This document shows, one piece after another, positions 24,385-32,119 of a DNA stretch of 64,000 bases. Numbering within the stretch: the stretch's first letter is position 1; every line of letters begins with the position of its first letter. The position numbers were made by a program, and so were the translations under genes. This DNA comes from Candidatus Nitrosopumilus sediminis (GTDB taxonomy: Archaea; Thermoproteota; Nitrososphaeria; Nitrososphaerales; Nitrosopumilaceae): contig NC_018656.1 of the NCBI RefSeq assembly GCF_000299395.1, forward strand, positions 372,001 to 436,000. The letters are read 5' to 3'. The notes below the pieces were generated by a model. It made no database searches and was not told where the DNA came from. It saw nothing but the letters and a program-made list of their open reading frames with translations.

Positions 24385-24528
24385 ATGGTAGATCAAGCAT
24401 GTGGATGCGAAGCTGACAGCGGCGATCCAGATTACTCATGTGATTGTGCAATGCAAGGTCATTGCATATGCAGTTCTGATTGCAAATGTAATACAGACGT
24501 TTGTAAAGAAGCAACTAAAGATATGTAA
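24385..24528 (+). CDS. 47-residue metallothionein-like Cys-rich protein
   Basis: A small ORF beginning MVDQACGCEADSGDPDY with nine cysteines in 47 residues, eight of them in four C-x-C pairs (CGC, CDC, CIC, CKC) plus one more near the end (DVCKEATKDM). No aromatic core and many Asp/Ser residues, as in metallothioneins, which bind Cu, Zn or Cd through thiolate clusters. A TATA-like AGTAAATT is about 20 bases upstream. The family assignment is by pattern only; the high cysteine count in a clean frame with a good start makes it unlikely to be chance. Confidence 0.6.
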   Translation: MVDQACGCEADSGDPDYSCDCAMQGHCICSSDCKCNTDVCKEATKDM

Positions 24529-24564
24529 TTGGATTAGTTCCAATACTAACTTTTTATTTTTTGA

Positions 24565-24732
24565 TTATTCTTCTTCATCCTCAAAGCCCCAAGATTTTAC
24601 TAATTCTTTTTGGAACTTGTCGGCTTGTTTTTCATCTAGTGCAAATCCACAGTTCTTATGAGTAGGAACTACTGTCATTCCATCTAGTTTGAATTCTACT
24701 TCAAACAAGTGTACTTTGGAACATTCGCACAT
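24565..24732 (-). CDS. 55-residue CxC/His small protein
   Basis: A minus-strand ORF starting MCECSKVHLFEVEFKLDGMT and ending in an acidic tail (SWGFEDEEE). Ligand-like residues C2, C4, H8 and later THKNCGFAL make a possible small zinc site. Codon composition is protein-like, and the ORF fills the gap between the Cys-rich gene and the secreted-protein gene. The frame is open 17 codons further upstream but has no ATG, GTG or TTG there. I do not recognise the family. Confidence 0.5.
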   Translation of the reverse strand: MCECSKVHLFEVEFKLDGMTVVPTHKNCGFALDEKQADKFQKELVKSWGFEDEEE

Positions 24733-24855
24733 TTCTGGAATTCTTGTATTTGTGCCTCTATATTTGCTTATTTGAATAGATTTTTTCTACTCCTCCCACA
24801 TTATTCACATATTTGAAAAACGTTTAACTATCCGTTTTGCCAATTTTGTTCAGAT

Positions 24856-26334
24856 TTGAAAGGATCATTATTACTATTTACTGCAATTTCTGCACTGCTT
24901 TTCGGTTCATTAGCAGCTCCATCTGCTTTTGCACAGTTTCAATCTGGAGGAGTCTCATCTGATTCAATTCCTGATGGCAGTTCTTGGTATGCTGGTGAAG
25001 GTCTCAAACAAGGTGATTTCTTTTCCTATTCAATGTGTCATGTAGATTACAAAGAGTGTACTAATTTTGAAATGGATTTGTGGATCAAAGGTGACAAGCA
25101 AGTTGGAAGCGAGACTAAATGGCTAGCTGAAGTTGCAGTTTTTGATGGAAAAAAGACAATTGTTGGTGAGATGGAACTTGGAAAAATTGCACCAGAACCA
25201 ACTGGCGGTAGTCCTGAATTGGGTCTTTATCGTGGAGCATTCAAATCCTCTATTGTATGGCTATCTGCATTTGCAACGTCTGATGACAGCTCCGGTGGAA
25301 AAGGACCAAAAAAATTCTCTGCAACATCTTGGGGAAAAATTGGAAACATTGGTGGTGAACAAGTAGTTCCAATGAAAATTGAAACAATTACTGTTCCTGC
25401 TGGAACTTGGGAAACTGTTCAAGTTGGATGGAAAACTGGTGGTGTCACAAGCAAAGTTTGGATTGTAGATGATTTCCCATTTCCGATAAAAGCTAAAACA
25501 TTCACACACGTCTCAGAAGGAATTCCTCCAACCGAATACGAATTTGCATTATTAGATTACAAAGAAAATGTACAAACATCTCCAATTGCACAATACACAT
25601 CTTCTGCAGACCAATTTCTAGCTGCTGGATGTGATACTGATTTTGAAAAGGAAGTTAGCGTCAAAAAACCAACCAACAACTTTGATTACCAAATTCATAT
25701 TTTCTATGGTCCTGAGGATCCCGTCAAGGGATGTGAAATGCAATGGCTAATCAAATTTATCAGTAAATACGATGACACTGAATTTTTGAATCAAGTTCAA
25801 TTCGATTTCCTAGTAGTTGACAATAATTTGAAACCTCTTAGATCAATTGCACAAGAAGAGGGTAGAAACTATCTCTATTCTCCATCAGGACAATATATCC
25901 TTGATATGATTGTTAACGAGGAACCTGGTACTGCAAATTATGTGGTTTGGGTTTATGGATTAGCCCGTGAAGGTATTGTCCCAAATATTGCATCTGATTA
26001 TCTAAAAATCCCTGTCAAGATTTATGCTCCTGATGGTTCTATTCCTGAACCTGTTAAAACACAAGAAATCCCATCATGGATTAAGAACAATGCTGGATGG
26101 TGGGCTGATGGCTCAATAGATGACAATTCCTTTGTCCAAGGTATTCAATTCCTAATTAAAGAGGGAATCATGAAGATCCCTCCAACCACTCAAGGCTCTG
26201 GTGGAAGTAATGAAATCCCATCATGGATTAAGAACAATGCTGGATGGTGGGCTGATGGCTCAATAGATGACAATTCCTTTGTCCAAGGTATTCAATTCCT
26301 AATTAAAGAGGGAATCATAAAAATATCTTCTTAG
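24856..26334 (+). CDS. Secreted protein with two C-terminal WIKNNAGWWADG repeats
   Basis: A 492-residue exported protein. The signal peptide (MKGSLLLFTAISALLFGSLA then PSAFAQ) suggests cleavage after AFA. The large middle part (residues about 30 to 400) is unrecognised and beta-rich. The C-terminus has two copies of a 36-residue module, EIPSWIKNNAGWWADGSIDD then NSFVQGIQFLIKEGI, separated by a short linker; this module is widespread in secreted proteins of marine ammonia-oxidising archaea and may bind the cell surface. The TTG start is supported by a CGTTTAAC box about 28 bases upstream. Function unknown. Confidence 0.8.
   Translation: MKGSLLLFTAISALLFGSLAAPSAFAQFQSGGVSSDSIPDGSSWYAGEGLKQGDFFSYSMCHVDYKECTNFEMDLWIKGDKQVGSETKWLAEVAVFDGKKTIVGEMELGKIAPEPTGGSPELGLYRGAFKSSIVWLSAFATSDDSSGGKGPKKFSATSWGKIGNIGGEQVVPMKIETITVPAGTWETVQVGWKTGGVTSKVWIVDDFPFPIKAKTFTHVSEGIPPTEYEFALLDYKENVQTSPIAQYTSSADQFLAAGCDTDFEKEVSVKKPTNNFDYQIHIFYGPEDPVKGCEMQWLIKFISKYDDTEFLNQVQFDFLVVDNNLKPLRSIAQEEGRNYLYSPSGQYILDMIVNEEPGTANYVVWVYGLAREGIVPNIASDYLKIPVKIYAPDGSIPEPVKTQEIPSWIKNNAGWWADGSIDDNSFVQGIQFLIKEGIMKIPPTTQGSGGSNEIPSWIKNNAGWWADGSIDDNSFVQGIQFLIKEGIIKISS
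26065..26318 (+). repeat. Two identical 107-bp direct repeats
   Basis: Bases 26065-26171 and 26212-26318 are identical over 107 bases with a period of 147. They encode the two WIKNNAGWWADG modules. Zero synonymous difference means recent duplication or ongoing gene conversion, and predicts copy-number variation between strains. Confidence 0.92.
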
Positions 26335-26383
26335 ATTCATCTACATTCAAATTGTGATTATCTGTTAAAAACTCTGAAACATT

Positions 26384-26743
26384 ATGGTTGGTCTTTTCAA
26401 ACATCCTAAACGACATCTCAAAAAACTACTACGAGATGGAGAGTACGATGAGGCCGTAGCATTTGGAACTAATCTAGAATCTGATTATTCTGATGATCAT
26501 GATTTTATGTTTATCATGGGCAGTGTATTCTTGATTGTTGATGACTTTAAAAGAGCATTACCTTACTTTCAAAAAGCCTTTGAATTAGATAATGACGACG
26601 TAGAAAATTTAACTCTGAAAACTAATGTTCATTTGGCTTTAGAACAAAAGGAAGAAGCAATTGATTGCTGTAGACGTATAATAAAACTTGAACCAAAAAA
26701 CACAGAGGCCCAATCATTACTTGAAGAACTAGAAAGTCTTTAA
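26384..26743 (+). CDS. TPR-repeat protein
   Basis: A 119-residue helical protein with at least two tetratricopeptide repeats: FMFIMGSVFLIVDDFKRALP with YFQKAFELDNDD, and NVHLALEQKEEAIDCCRRII with KLEPKN. A basic N-terminus (KHPKRHLKKLLRDG) precedes them. TPRs mediate protein contacts, so a scaffold or partner role is likely. It follows the secreted-protein gene by 49 bases, with its own ATG. Partner unknown. Confidence 0.8.
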   Translation: MVGLFKHPKRHLKKLLRDGEYDEAVAFGTNLESDYSDDHDFMFIMGSVFLIVDDFKRALPYFQKAFELDNDDVENLTLKTNVHLALEQKEEAIDCCRRIIKLEPKNTEAQSLLEELESL

Positions 26744-26754
26744 TTTTTTTAAAA

Positions 26755-27267
26755 TTATTCTTTCTTTTTCATCTCATATGCATTTTCCATTAACCAATTA
26801 CAAAATGCTGTTACTTTCTCATTGAATTCAGTCCATATGTGAACTGAATGCGGTAAGATATCAATTTTCCAATCATCTGTGAATACTCTTACTCCTTCTT
26901 TATTCTCATACATGTAGGCATCTTCTGTTTTAACATCTCCTAACATTTCTAATGCTTTTTGTTTGATAATTTCTCTTTTTATGGGAAATCTCTTTCTGTC
27001 ATAGTCTATAATTAAACTCAAATCCCTTTTCCCATACATCTCAAATTCTTCTATCTTGCCTTGTTTTGGAAAATTTACAATTAATTTGATATTGTATGTT
27101 TTTCCAACTTCTTTTCCGATCTCTACAATCCTTGCATATGCCAATGCTGGATTTTTCTTTAAAAGGAATCTAATTTGTGCTAGATCTTTTTTTAACTCCA
27201 TTTGCAAGTCTGCAACTAATTCTGAAAATATCATAATTACCCTTTGAAAAATTCCTATTATAATCAT
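26755..27267 (-). CDS. Uncharacterised conserved-looking cytosolic protein
   Basis: A protein of up to 170 residues. If translation begins at the later ATG (27234), it starts MIFSELVADLQMELKKDLAQ and has 159 residues; the first 11 residues of the longer form look untypical. The body alternates helix and strand (YNIKLIVNFPKQGKIEEFEM, then RDLSLIIDYDRKRFP) and ends WTEFNEKVTAFCNWLMENAY. No known motif, signal or membrane segment. It lies convergent to the TPR gene and I do not recognise it. Confidence 0.6.
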   Translation of the reverse strand: MIIIGIFQRVIMIFSELVADLQMELKKDLAQIRFLLKKNPALAYARIVEIGKEVGKTYNIKLIVNFPKQGKIEEFEMYGKRDLSLIIDYDRKRFPIKREIIKQKALEMLGDVKTEDAYMYENKEGVRVFTDDWKIDILPHSVHIWTEFNEKVTAFCNWLMENAYEMKKKE

Positions 27268-27315
27268 TAATTCTAGTCAGGATTGGTTTTTTTAGAACTT
27301 CATCTAGTTTAGAAT

Positions 27316-27960
27316 ATGGCAATGCCTATGGATTTTGATGGTCTGAGAACCGATGATGCTTCACTGAGAACTGATAATGTTGATGACTACAAGCGAACAT
27401 GCATTGATTTTATCGAAGATATCTCTCATGATTATGAAGCCTGGGTTGATTATTACAAATTACCCGAAGATGAAGATAAACGAAGACGTGCTGGTATTCG
27501 TGCTACCATTGCTAGAACAAATGAATGGATTGCAAAAGTTGCTCAATCAATCAAAGCAGTAGATGTTGTGATGAATGATGGAATCCAAAAGATGGCAGAA
27601 TCCACAGCTGGTAAGCCATTTAATATTGGGGTATTCATAAATCACAAATCAAGCTATACTGAAACAAAACCTGGAATTATTAATGTTAACGTAAAGGCAA
27701 CTGGAAGAGATGGAAGAAAAACAAAGCTTGGGTTCCACTTTAAAGATGACAGATTTAGAATTGAATCTACTTGTAACGCATATTTAGATGAGTCTAATTT
27801 ACCTACTTCAGAATTTGACATGCTTGATCTTAACTTGAAACTTTATGCAGAAAATGCTAAACCTCGTGATGTGATTTCATTTACTGTAACAATCAGTGAA
27901 GTTGAAAATGATGTTGAAATTGATAGAAGAGGACACACGACAATAGTTCACTTGGTATAG
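27316..27960 (+). CDS. Uncharacterised 214-residue protein
   Basis: The N-terminal half is helical and charged (DYKRTCIDFIEDISHDYEAW then KRRRAGIRATIARTNEWIAK), the C-terminal half beta-rich (NIGVFINHKSSYTETKPGII, then KLGFHFKDDRFRIES). No signal peptide, membrane segment or metal site is visible. It starts MAMPMDFDG with a short spacer from the upstream divergent gene and is followed, after one base, by the convergent beta-propeller gene. Function unknown. Confidence 0.65.
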   Translation: MAMPMDFDGLRTDDASLRTDNVDDYKRTCIDFIEDISHDYEAWVDYYKLPEDEDKRRRAGIRATIARTNEWIAKVAQSIKAVDVVMNDGIQKMAESTAGKPFNIGVFINHKSSYTETKPGIINVNVKATGRDGRKTKLGFHFKDDRFRIESTCNAYLDESNLPTSEFDMLDLNLKLYAENAKPRDVISFTVTISEVENDVEIDRRGHTTIVHLV

Positions 27961-27961
27961 T

Positions 27962-30178
27962 TTAACGTATTATTTCCTCATCTAGGTATTCTATGAATTT
28001 TCCAGTATTTTCAAACTTGATTGAGTTTATCTCTTTTAATTCATCAAATGAATTCATTTTTAGATAGTCATTTGATGCAGTATACAACACATCATCGATG
28101 TAAAATGTCCTAGCATAATTCATTCCATAATATCGTGAACTGTCATCTGAATGAGTTACAGTCCCTTTGAGTTCAAATCCATTTGATTTATCCAAATCAA
28201 ATACATAGAACCCACTCCAGCGATTATATTCTGGTGCAAACATCTTATCTGAACTCTCTTTCAGACTTTTGATATCTCCGCTAACTGGAATTGATAACAC
28301 TCCTCTTGATTTGTCAAAGAAAAATGCCTTATGGTTGTATAGCGCTTCAGACTGAGTTGAACTATCACCAATTATGATATCGTCTGCAACTTTTGGATTA
28401 TCCACATCTGCTACATTGAACAATGCTATTTTGATTCCTAATTGCTGAACCCTTCCGTTATCAATTTCTTTGGTATCCCTACCTACGCCAATAACATGCT
28501 CCTCATCATATGGATGCAAATAGTTAGAAAATCCTGGAATCTTCAACTCTCCTAGAATTTTTGGAGTGTCTGATGACAAATCAATCACAAAGAATGGGTC
28601 AATTTGCTGGAAAGTCACCAAATACAGTCTGTCTCCCATGAATCTTGCAGAAAAGATACTTTCATCAGGTGCAATCTCTTCTAATTCACCTACGATCTCC
28701 AAGTTCTCATTTAACACGTAGACTGCATTTGATCTAACTGTTCCTTCGTATTGAGTGTAAATTTCACTAGTAGTTGCAACTCTGAATCTATCCCCATTCT
28801 CATCCATGGAGAACTGGTTCAGTAATCTGCCTGGAACTGTGCCCTTTGCAACATATTCTATTTTATCTTCATCAATTGATATTTTGTGAATTATTGTTTT
28901 TCTAGTCTCTTCTTGAATTTTTCTATCATATTCGTTCAAGGCATTCCTAATTTTTTCAAATAACACTTCCTTGTCTTTTTTGTCCATTTCATTGTATGAT
29001 TTTTGCATTAATTCTGATATTGCATTCCATTGTGCAGATGAATTCTCCCATTCTGAATTTTTAATATTTTTAATTTCATCTTGGATTTCTTTTGGTAACA
29101 ATGGTACAACTACATCAAAGAATCTATCTCTTGATGAATTTTCATAAAATCCATATGGCATGTTTTGCTGATAAGTCAAGTAAAAGTTGTCTTTTGAAAC
29201 ATAAAATGCTCCCGTATATCCCATAAGGAAAGTTTCTGAATTTATTGTGTCATCAAAAATGTTAATTGCAGTTAATGTGTTAAAGTTTGAAAATTGCTCT
29301 ACGTTATCAAAGTAGAATGCTTCTGGAGTCATGATTCTTACTGAATCCTCCATGATTATTGGCAATCTTGGATATTGGTAGTCTACATTGCTGTTTGTTA
29401 CAAAGTATGCATAGTCTCCAATCATTCTTGCATCTCTAAAGTGACCATCAATCGAATAGTCTTTGAGAATAGTTGGTTTCTCTTTATCTGATACATCTAC
29501 AATTAGCGCATGAGTAACAGAACTGTAAGAACGTCTTGGAATAAAGTCAAACTGTGGTATGATCTCCTCATCGCTTTGTCCATTGTAAAATATGACTAGT
29601 CTGTCCTCGTTGAGGAACATGTTTTCGATATGTTGCGATTCAATGTCAAGGGCAATTTTGAGAACTAATTTTGCAGATTCTGCAGGATATGCATCAATTA
29701 TTGAAAGTTTGTTTTGTGATACAATGTATACATACTTTGAATCGTTTTTGAGATAATCTGGCTCATCTACATTTGCAACTTGTACATTAGTTGTTGAATA
29801 GTCAGTTCCTCCTGAAACTTTGTTAGATGCTCCATCCGCAGGCATTGGTTCTACTGAAGGAACTGGCATTCCTGTGGTTTCAGAAGATTCCATCATGACT
29901 GCATCATCTGCAAAATTTCTGAGTATTCTGGGATCAAAGCCTCCGTCAAATGATGAGGATGCTTCCAGAATGTTTTGTAGTTCTTGCTGTGATGATATCT
30001 TCTTTATTTCATTTGTTCCTTTGAGATACCCTGACACTGATTTATCGACATAGATGATTTCTGGTTCTGAAGTTTGCACAATTTGTGGTTGCTGCTCAAA
30101 ACCTACCGTATACATTATTCCTGCCGTAACTATTACTGAAATGATTACTGTGATTGGAATTATTGTTTTTGGGTTCAT
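27962..30178 (-). CDS. Membrane-anchored beta-propeller domain protein
   Basis: A 738-residue exported protein. Residues 8 to 28 (IPITVIISVIVTAGIMYTVG) form an N-terminal signal anchor; the rest is extracytoplasmic. The body resembles the archaeal/bacterial beta-propeller family PF09826: DYSTTNVQVANVDEPDYLKN, KYVYIVSQNKLSIIDAY, LIVDVSDKEKP, MGDRLYLVTFQQIDPFFVID and SVPVSGD-like blade motifs follow at regular spacing. A helical insert (KEIQDEIKNIKNSEWENS) interrupts the middle. The binding partner is unknown. It is divergent from a membrane-tethered HTH regulator, which is a plausible regulator of it. Confidence 0.85.
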   Translation of the reverse strand: MNPKTIIPITVIISVIVTAGIMYTVGFEQQPQIVQTSEPEIIYVDKSVSGYLKGTNEIKKISSQQELQNILEASSSFDGGFDPRILRNFADDAVMMESSETTGMPVPSVEPMPADGASNKVSGGTDYSTTNVQVANVDEPDYLKNDSKYVYIVSQNKLSIIDAYPAESAKLVLKIALDIESQHIENMFLNEDRLVIFYNGQSDEEIIPQFDFIPRRSYSSVTHALIVDVSDKEKPTILKDYSIDGHFRDARMIGDYAYFVTNSNVDYQYPRLPIIMEDSVRIMTPEAFYFDNVEQFSNFNTLTAINIFDDTINSETFLMGYTGAFYVSKDNFYLTYQQNMPYGFYENSSRDRFFDVVVPLLPKEIQDEIKNIKNSEWENSSAQWNAISELMQKSYNEMDKKDKEVLFEKIRNALNEYDRKIQEETRKTIIHKISIDEDKIEYVAKGTVPGRLLNQFSMDENGDRFRVATTSEIYTQYEGTVRSNAVYVLNENLEIVGELEEIAPDESIFSARFMGDRLYLVTFQQIDPFFVIDLSSDTPKILGELKIPGFSNYLHPYDEEHVIGVGRDTKEIDNGRVQQLGIKIALFNVADVDNPKVADDIIIGDSSTQSEALYNHKAFFFDKSRGVLSIPVSGDIKSLKESSDKMFAPEYNRWSGFYVFDLDKSNGFELKGTVTHSDDSSRYYGMNYARTFYIDDVLYTASNDYLKMNSFDELKEINSIKFENTGKFIEYLDEEIIR

Positions 30179-30305
30179 TTTCTCTTTCTTCTTTAATCAT
30201 CGAATTTAGCGATTACTATTACTTGATAGTTTGAGATAAAAGGATTAGTGAAATTTCAATTTTACCAAACAACTTACATAAACTGGGTTTCCACTATCAT
30301 TTCTA

Positions 30306-31034
30306 ATGATTGATGAAAATGATGAATTTACTGAAAAAATTAAGATTCTTGCAACTGATGATGAAAAAATAAAGTTATTTGGTGAGTTATTTACAAACGA
30401 TTCTAGTCGTGAAATCTTACAATTGCTGTTTAATGAAGAATTAACTGCAACACAAATTGCTCAAAAAACCGGAATTTCTCTACAGCTAGTAAAATATCAT
30501 TTGATCAAACTTCAGGATTTAGGAATTGTTAAAATATCCAAAATTGAGAAAAACTCAAAATCCCAAGACATGAAAATTTACACTGCTACAAAATTTAGCA
30601 TTGTGATTGTTCCCCCAAAACTCTCAGAAAAAACTAAGGAAAGTAAATTACTTGTTCGTTCATTTCGTCATATTTACAAAGTTGCAGGATTAGGTATTGC
30701 AACTGGTCTTTCAGGATTATTCTCATTGTCTCAATTCCAAAACAAAACAATATTTGATGATTCTTCAGACGGAGAATTCCCTATTGAAGAATATGTCGAT
30801 AATATGCAGTCTGCACCCATTGATGAATCTGTACGTTCACTACCTGCATCTGCACCAATGGTTGCAGAATCTGAATCTCAAGAATTATCTCAACGTGGTC
30901 TAGATGTTGCAGAAACTATAGTTGATTCAGAAATATCTGTAAGTTCTGAACTGTTTTTACCTTTTCTGATAATTACTATAATTTTGGGCGGACTAACAGT
31001 TTATTATTTCTGGAAATTTAGAAAATCTAGTTAG
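30306..31034 (+). CDS. Winged-helix regulator with C-terminal membrane anchor
   Basis: A 242-residue protein. Residues 15 to 95 are an ArsR/TrmB-like winged helix: SREILQLLFNEELTATQIAQ, KTGISLQLVKYHLIKLQDLG then VKISKI. A moderately hydrophobic stretch near 125 (VAGLGIATGLSGLFSLSQF) is followed by a low-complexity acidic region, then one clear transmembrane helix (LFLPFLIITIILGGLTVYYF) and a basic KFRKSS end. So the DNA-binding part is cytoplasmic and the protein is membrane-tethered. It shares a 127-bp divergent promoter with the exported beta-propeller gene. Confidence 0.8.
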   Translation: MIDENDEFTEKIKILATDDEKIKLFGELFTNDSSREILQLLFNEELTATQIAQKTGISLQLVKYHLIKLQDLGIVKISKIEKNSKSQDMKIYTATKFSIVIVPPKLSEKTKESKLLVRSFRHIYKVAGLGIATGLSGLFSLSQFQNKTIFDDSSDGEFPIEEYVDNMQSAPIDESVRSLPASAPMVAESESQELSQRGLDVAETIVDSEISVSSELFLPFLIITIILGGLTVYYFWKFRKSS

Positions 31035-31350
31035 CTTGTAATGTGATTTCTATTGCAACTCTTTTTTCTTTAGATCTCTCTTCTCCGGGATACTTTAGAT
31101 TAGAAATTTCCTCGTTTAGTTTTTCATCTGTAACTAGTTTTGCATTTCCTATGAGCATACTGTTATTGTATTGGATTTTCACTAGTGGATTTACCAATGC
31201 ATTTTGAAACCAGTCTCCATCTGGCCTGTGTCTTGAAAAGTAAATTTTTCCGTTATGATTGACTGCTCGAAGCATAACTCTGTGCTCTCTGCTTGTTTTT
31301 CGCCCCTTTGTGATAAGGATTGGACGAAACAATTTTTCTTTAATTTCCAT
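31027..31350 (-). CDS. FMN/F420-binding split-barrel (nitroreductase-like) protein
   Basis: A 107-residue protein resembling the deazaflavin-dependent nitroreductase/pyridoxamine-oxidase-like split barrels: PILITKGRKTSREHRVMLRA, then KIYFSRHRPDGDWFQNALVN and PLVKIQYNNS. The frame is open about 66 codons upstream, but that part reads like antisense of the next gene, so I used the ATG giving MEIKEKLFRPILIT. Convergent overlap of eight bases with the regulator gene. Substrate and cofactor are not determinable from sequence. Confidence 0.72.
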   Translation of the reverse strand: MEIKEKLFRPILITKGRKTSREHRVMLRAVNHNGKIYFSRHRPDGDWFQNALVNPLVKIQYNNSMLIGNAKLVTDEKLNEEISNLKYPGEERSKEKRVAIEITLQAN

Positions 31351-31438
31351 GCGTGATTTTTTGCAGTCAAGTAATTTAACCCCATTGATAGAAATTTCTG
31401 ATATTCGGTGTGATAAGCAAATCCTAGGATTCACACAC

Positions 31439-31891
31439 ATGTCAGTAAAATTAGAAGGAATGCCTACGAATATAGCCACAGCAGATACCTTTACTGGAAA
31501 AAAAGTAATCGATAGAGAGGGAATTGAATACGGTAAAGTCAAACACATTCACATTAACCAAGACACACTTGCCGTATCTGGCGTAACCATCCACCAAGGA
31601 TTTAACAAAGACTTTTTTCTGTCTGAAGATTACATTGACAAGTTTTCTGAGGAAACATTGCTTCTTAGCAGGCCTCCTGTGAGAACTGGGATCCCAGTAA
31701 CTGATATTGATCGACATAAAATTGGTAAGGTAAAACGACTACATAGAAATCCTGATACCAATGAATTAGAATCAATTGAAGTATCTGATGGTTTGATGCA
31801 TTCTAAAATCCTATCCAAATCTGAAATTTGGGGAGTTGGAGAAAAAGTCATTCTGAGAATGACTAAAGAAGAATTCAAATCTCTTGAATGA
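31439..31891 (+). CDS. PRC-barrel domain protein
   Basis: A 150-residue protein with two PRC-barrel-like halves: ADTFTGKKVIDREGIEYGKV and later GIPVTDIDRHKIGKVKRLHR, each followed by beta-strand pairs (LAVSGVTIHQGFNKDFFLS; LESIEVSDGLMHSKILSKSE). PRC barrels occur in RNA-processing factors and membrane-associated archaeal proteins such as CdpB. I chose the ATG at 31439, since the upstream frame is antisense to the split-barrel gene. It is divergent from that gene by 88 bases. Confidence 0.78.
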   Translation: MSVKLEGMPTNIATADTFTGKKVIDREGIEYGKVKHIHINQDTLAVSGVTIHQGFNKDFFLSEDYIDKFSEETLLLSRPPVRTGIPVTDIDRHKIGKVKRLHRNPDTNELESIEVSDGLMHSKILSKSEIWGVGEKVILRMTKEEFKSLE

Positions 31892-31928
31892 TTCTTTAAA
31901 CTTCTTTTTTCAAAATAGTCTTTTTTGA

Positions 31929-32027
31929 TTACTCTGCTTTCTTAGTACATACTTCGCAGACTGGAATTCCTTCTCGAATCATTACATCTACATTTGATGA
32001 GTGACATTTTTGACATAATCCTTTCAT
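31929..32027 (-). CDS. 32-residue zinc-ribbon micro-protein
   Basis: A minus-strand ORF starting MKGLCQKCHSSNVDVMIREG and ending VCTKKAE. Two CxxC knuckles (CQKC and CEVC, 22 residues apart) form a minimal zinc ribbon. A TTTAAAG box lies about 28 bases upstream, so the gene would be leaderless. It fills the gap between the PRC-barrel and ABC genes. Function unknown. Confidence 0.6.
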   Translation of the reverse strand: MKGLCQKCHSSNVDVMIREGIPVCEVCTKKAE

Positions 32028-32090
32028 GTCCTGATGTATTAATTTGGTCTTTAAATTTTTTATGAGGATCGATTAAATCAATACTTAGCA

Positions 32091-32098
32091 ATTTATAA
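32091..32098 (+). promoter_or_regulatory. TATA-like box of the ABC exporter operon
   Basis: TTTATAAT is centred about 26 bases before the TTG codon at 32120. This spacing points to a leaderless transcript and decides the start of the ATPase gene in favour of 32120 over the earlier TTG at 32099, which lies too close to the box. Confidence 0.55.
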
Positions 32099-32119
32099 TT
32101 GAGGTCCGCGATCAATTTA

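Noticed and set aside
24401-24661. A plus-strand 86-codon open frame over the metallothionein-like gene.
   Set aside because: It is a frame shadow of the Cys-rich ORF; its amino-acid composition is unusual and it runs antisense through the 24565-24732 gene.
31350-31548. Upstream extension of the minus-strand split-barrel ORF to 31548.
   Set aside because: The extra 66 residues are antisense to the PRC-barrel gene and have no similarity to the split-barrel family.
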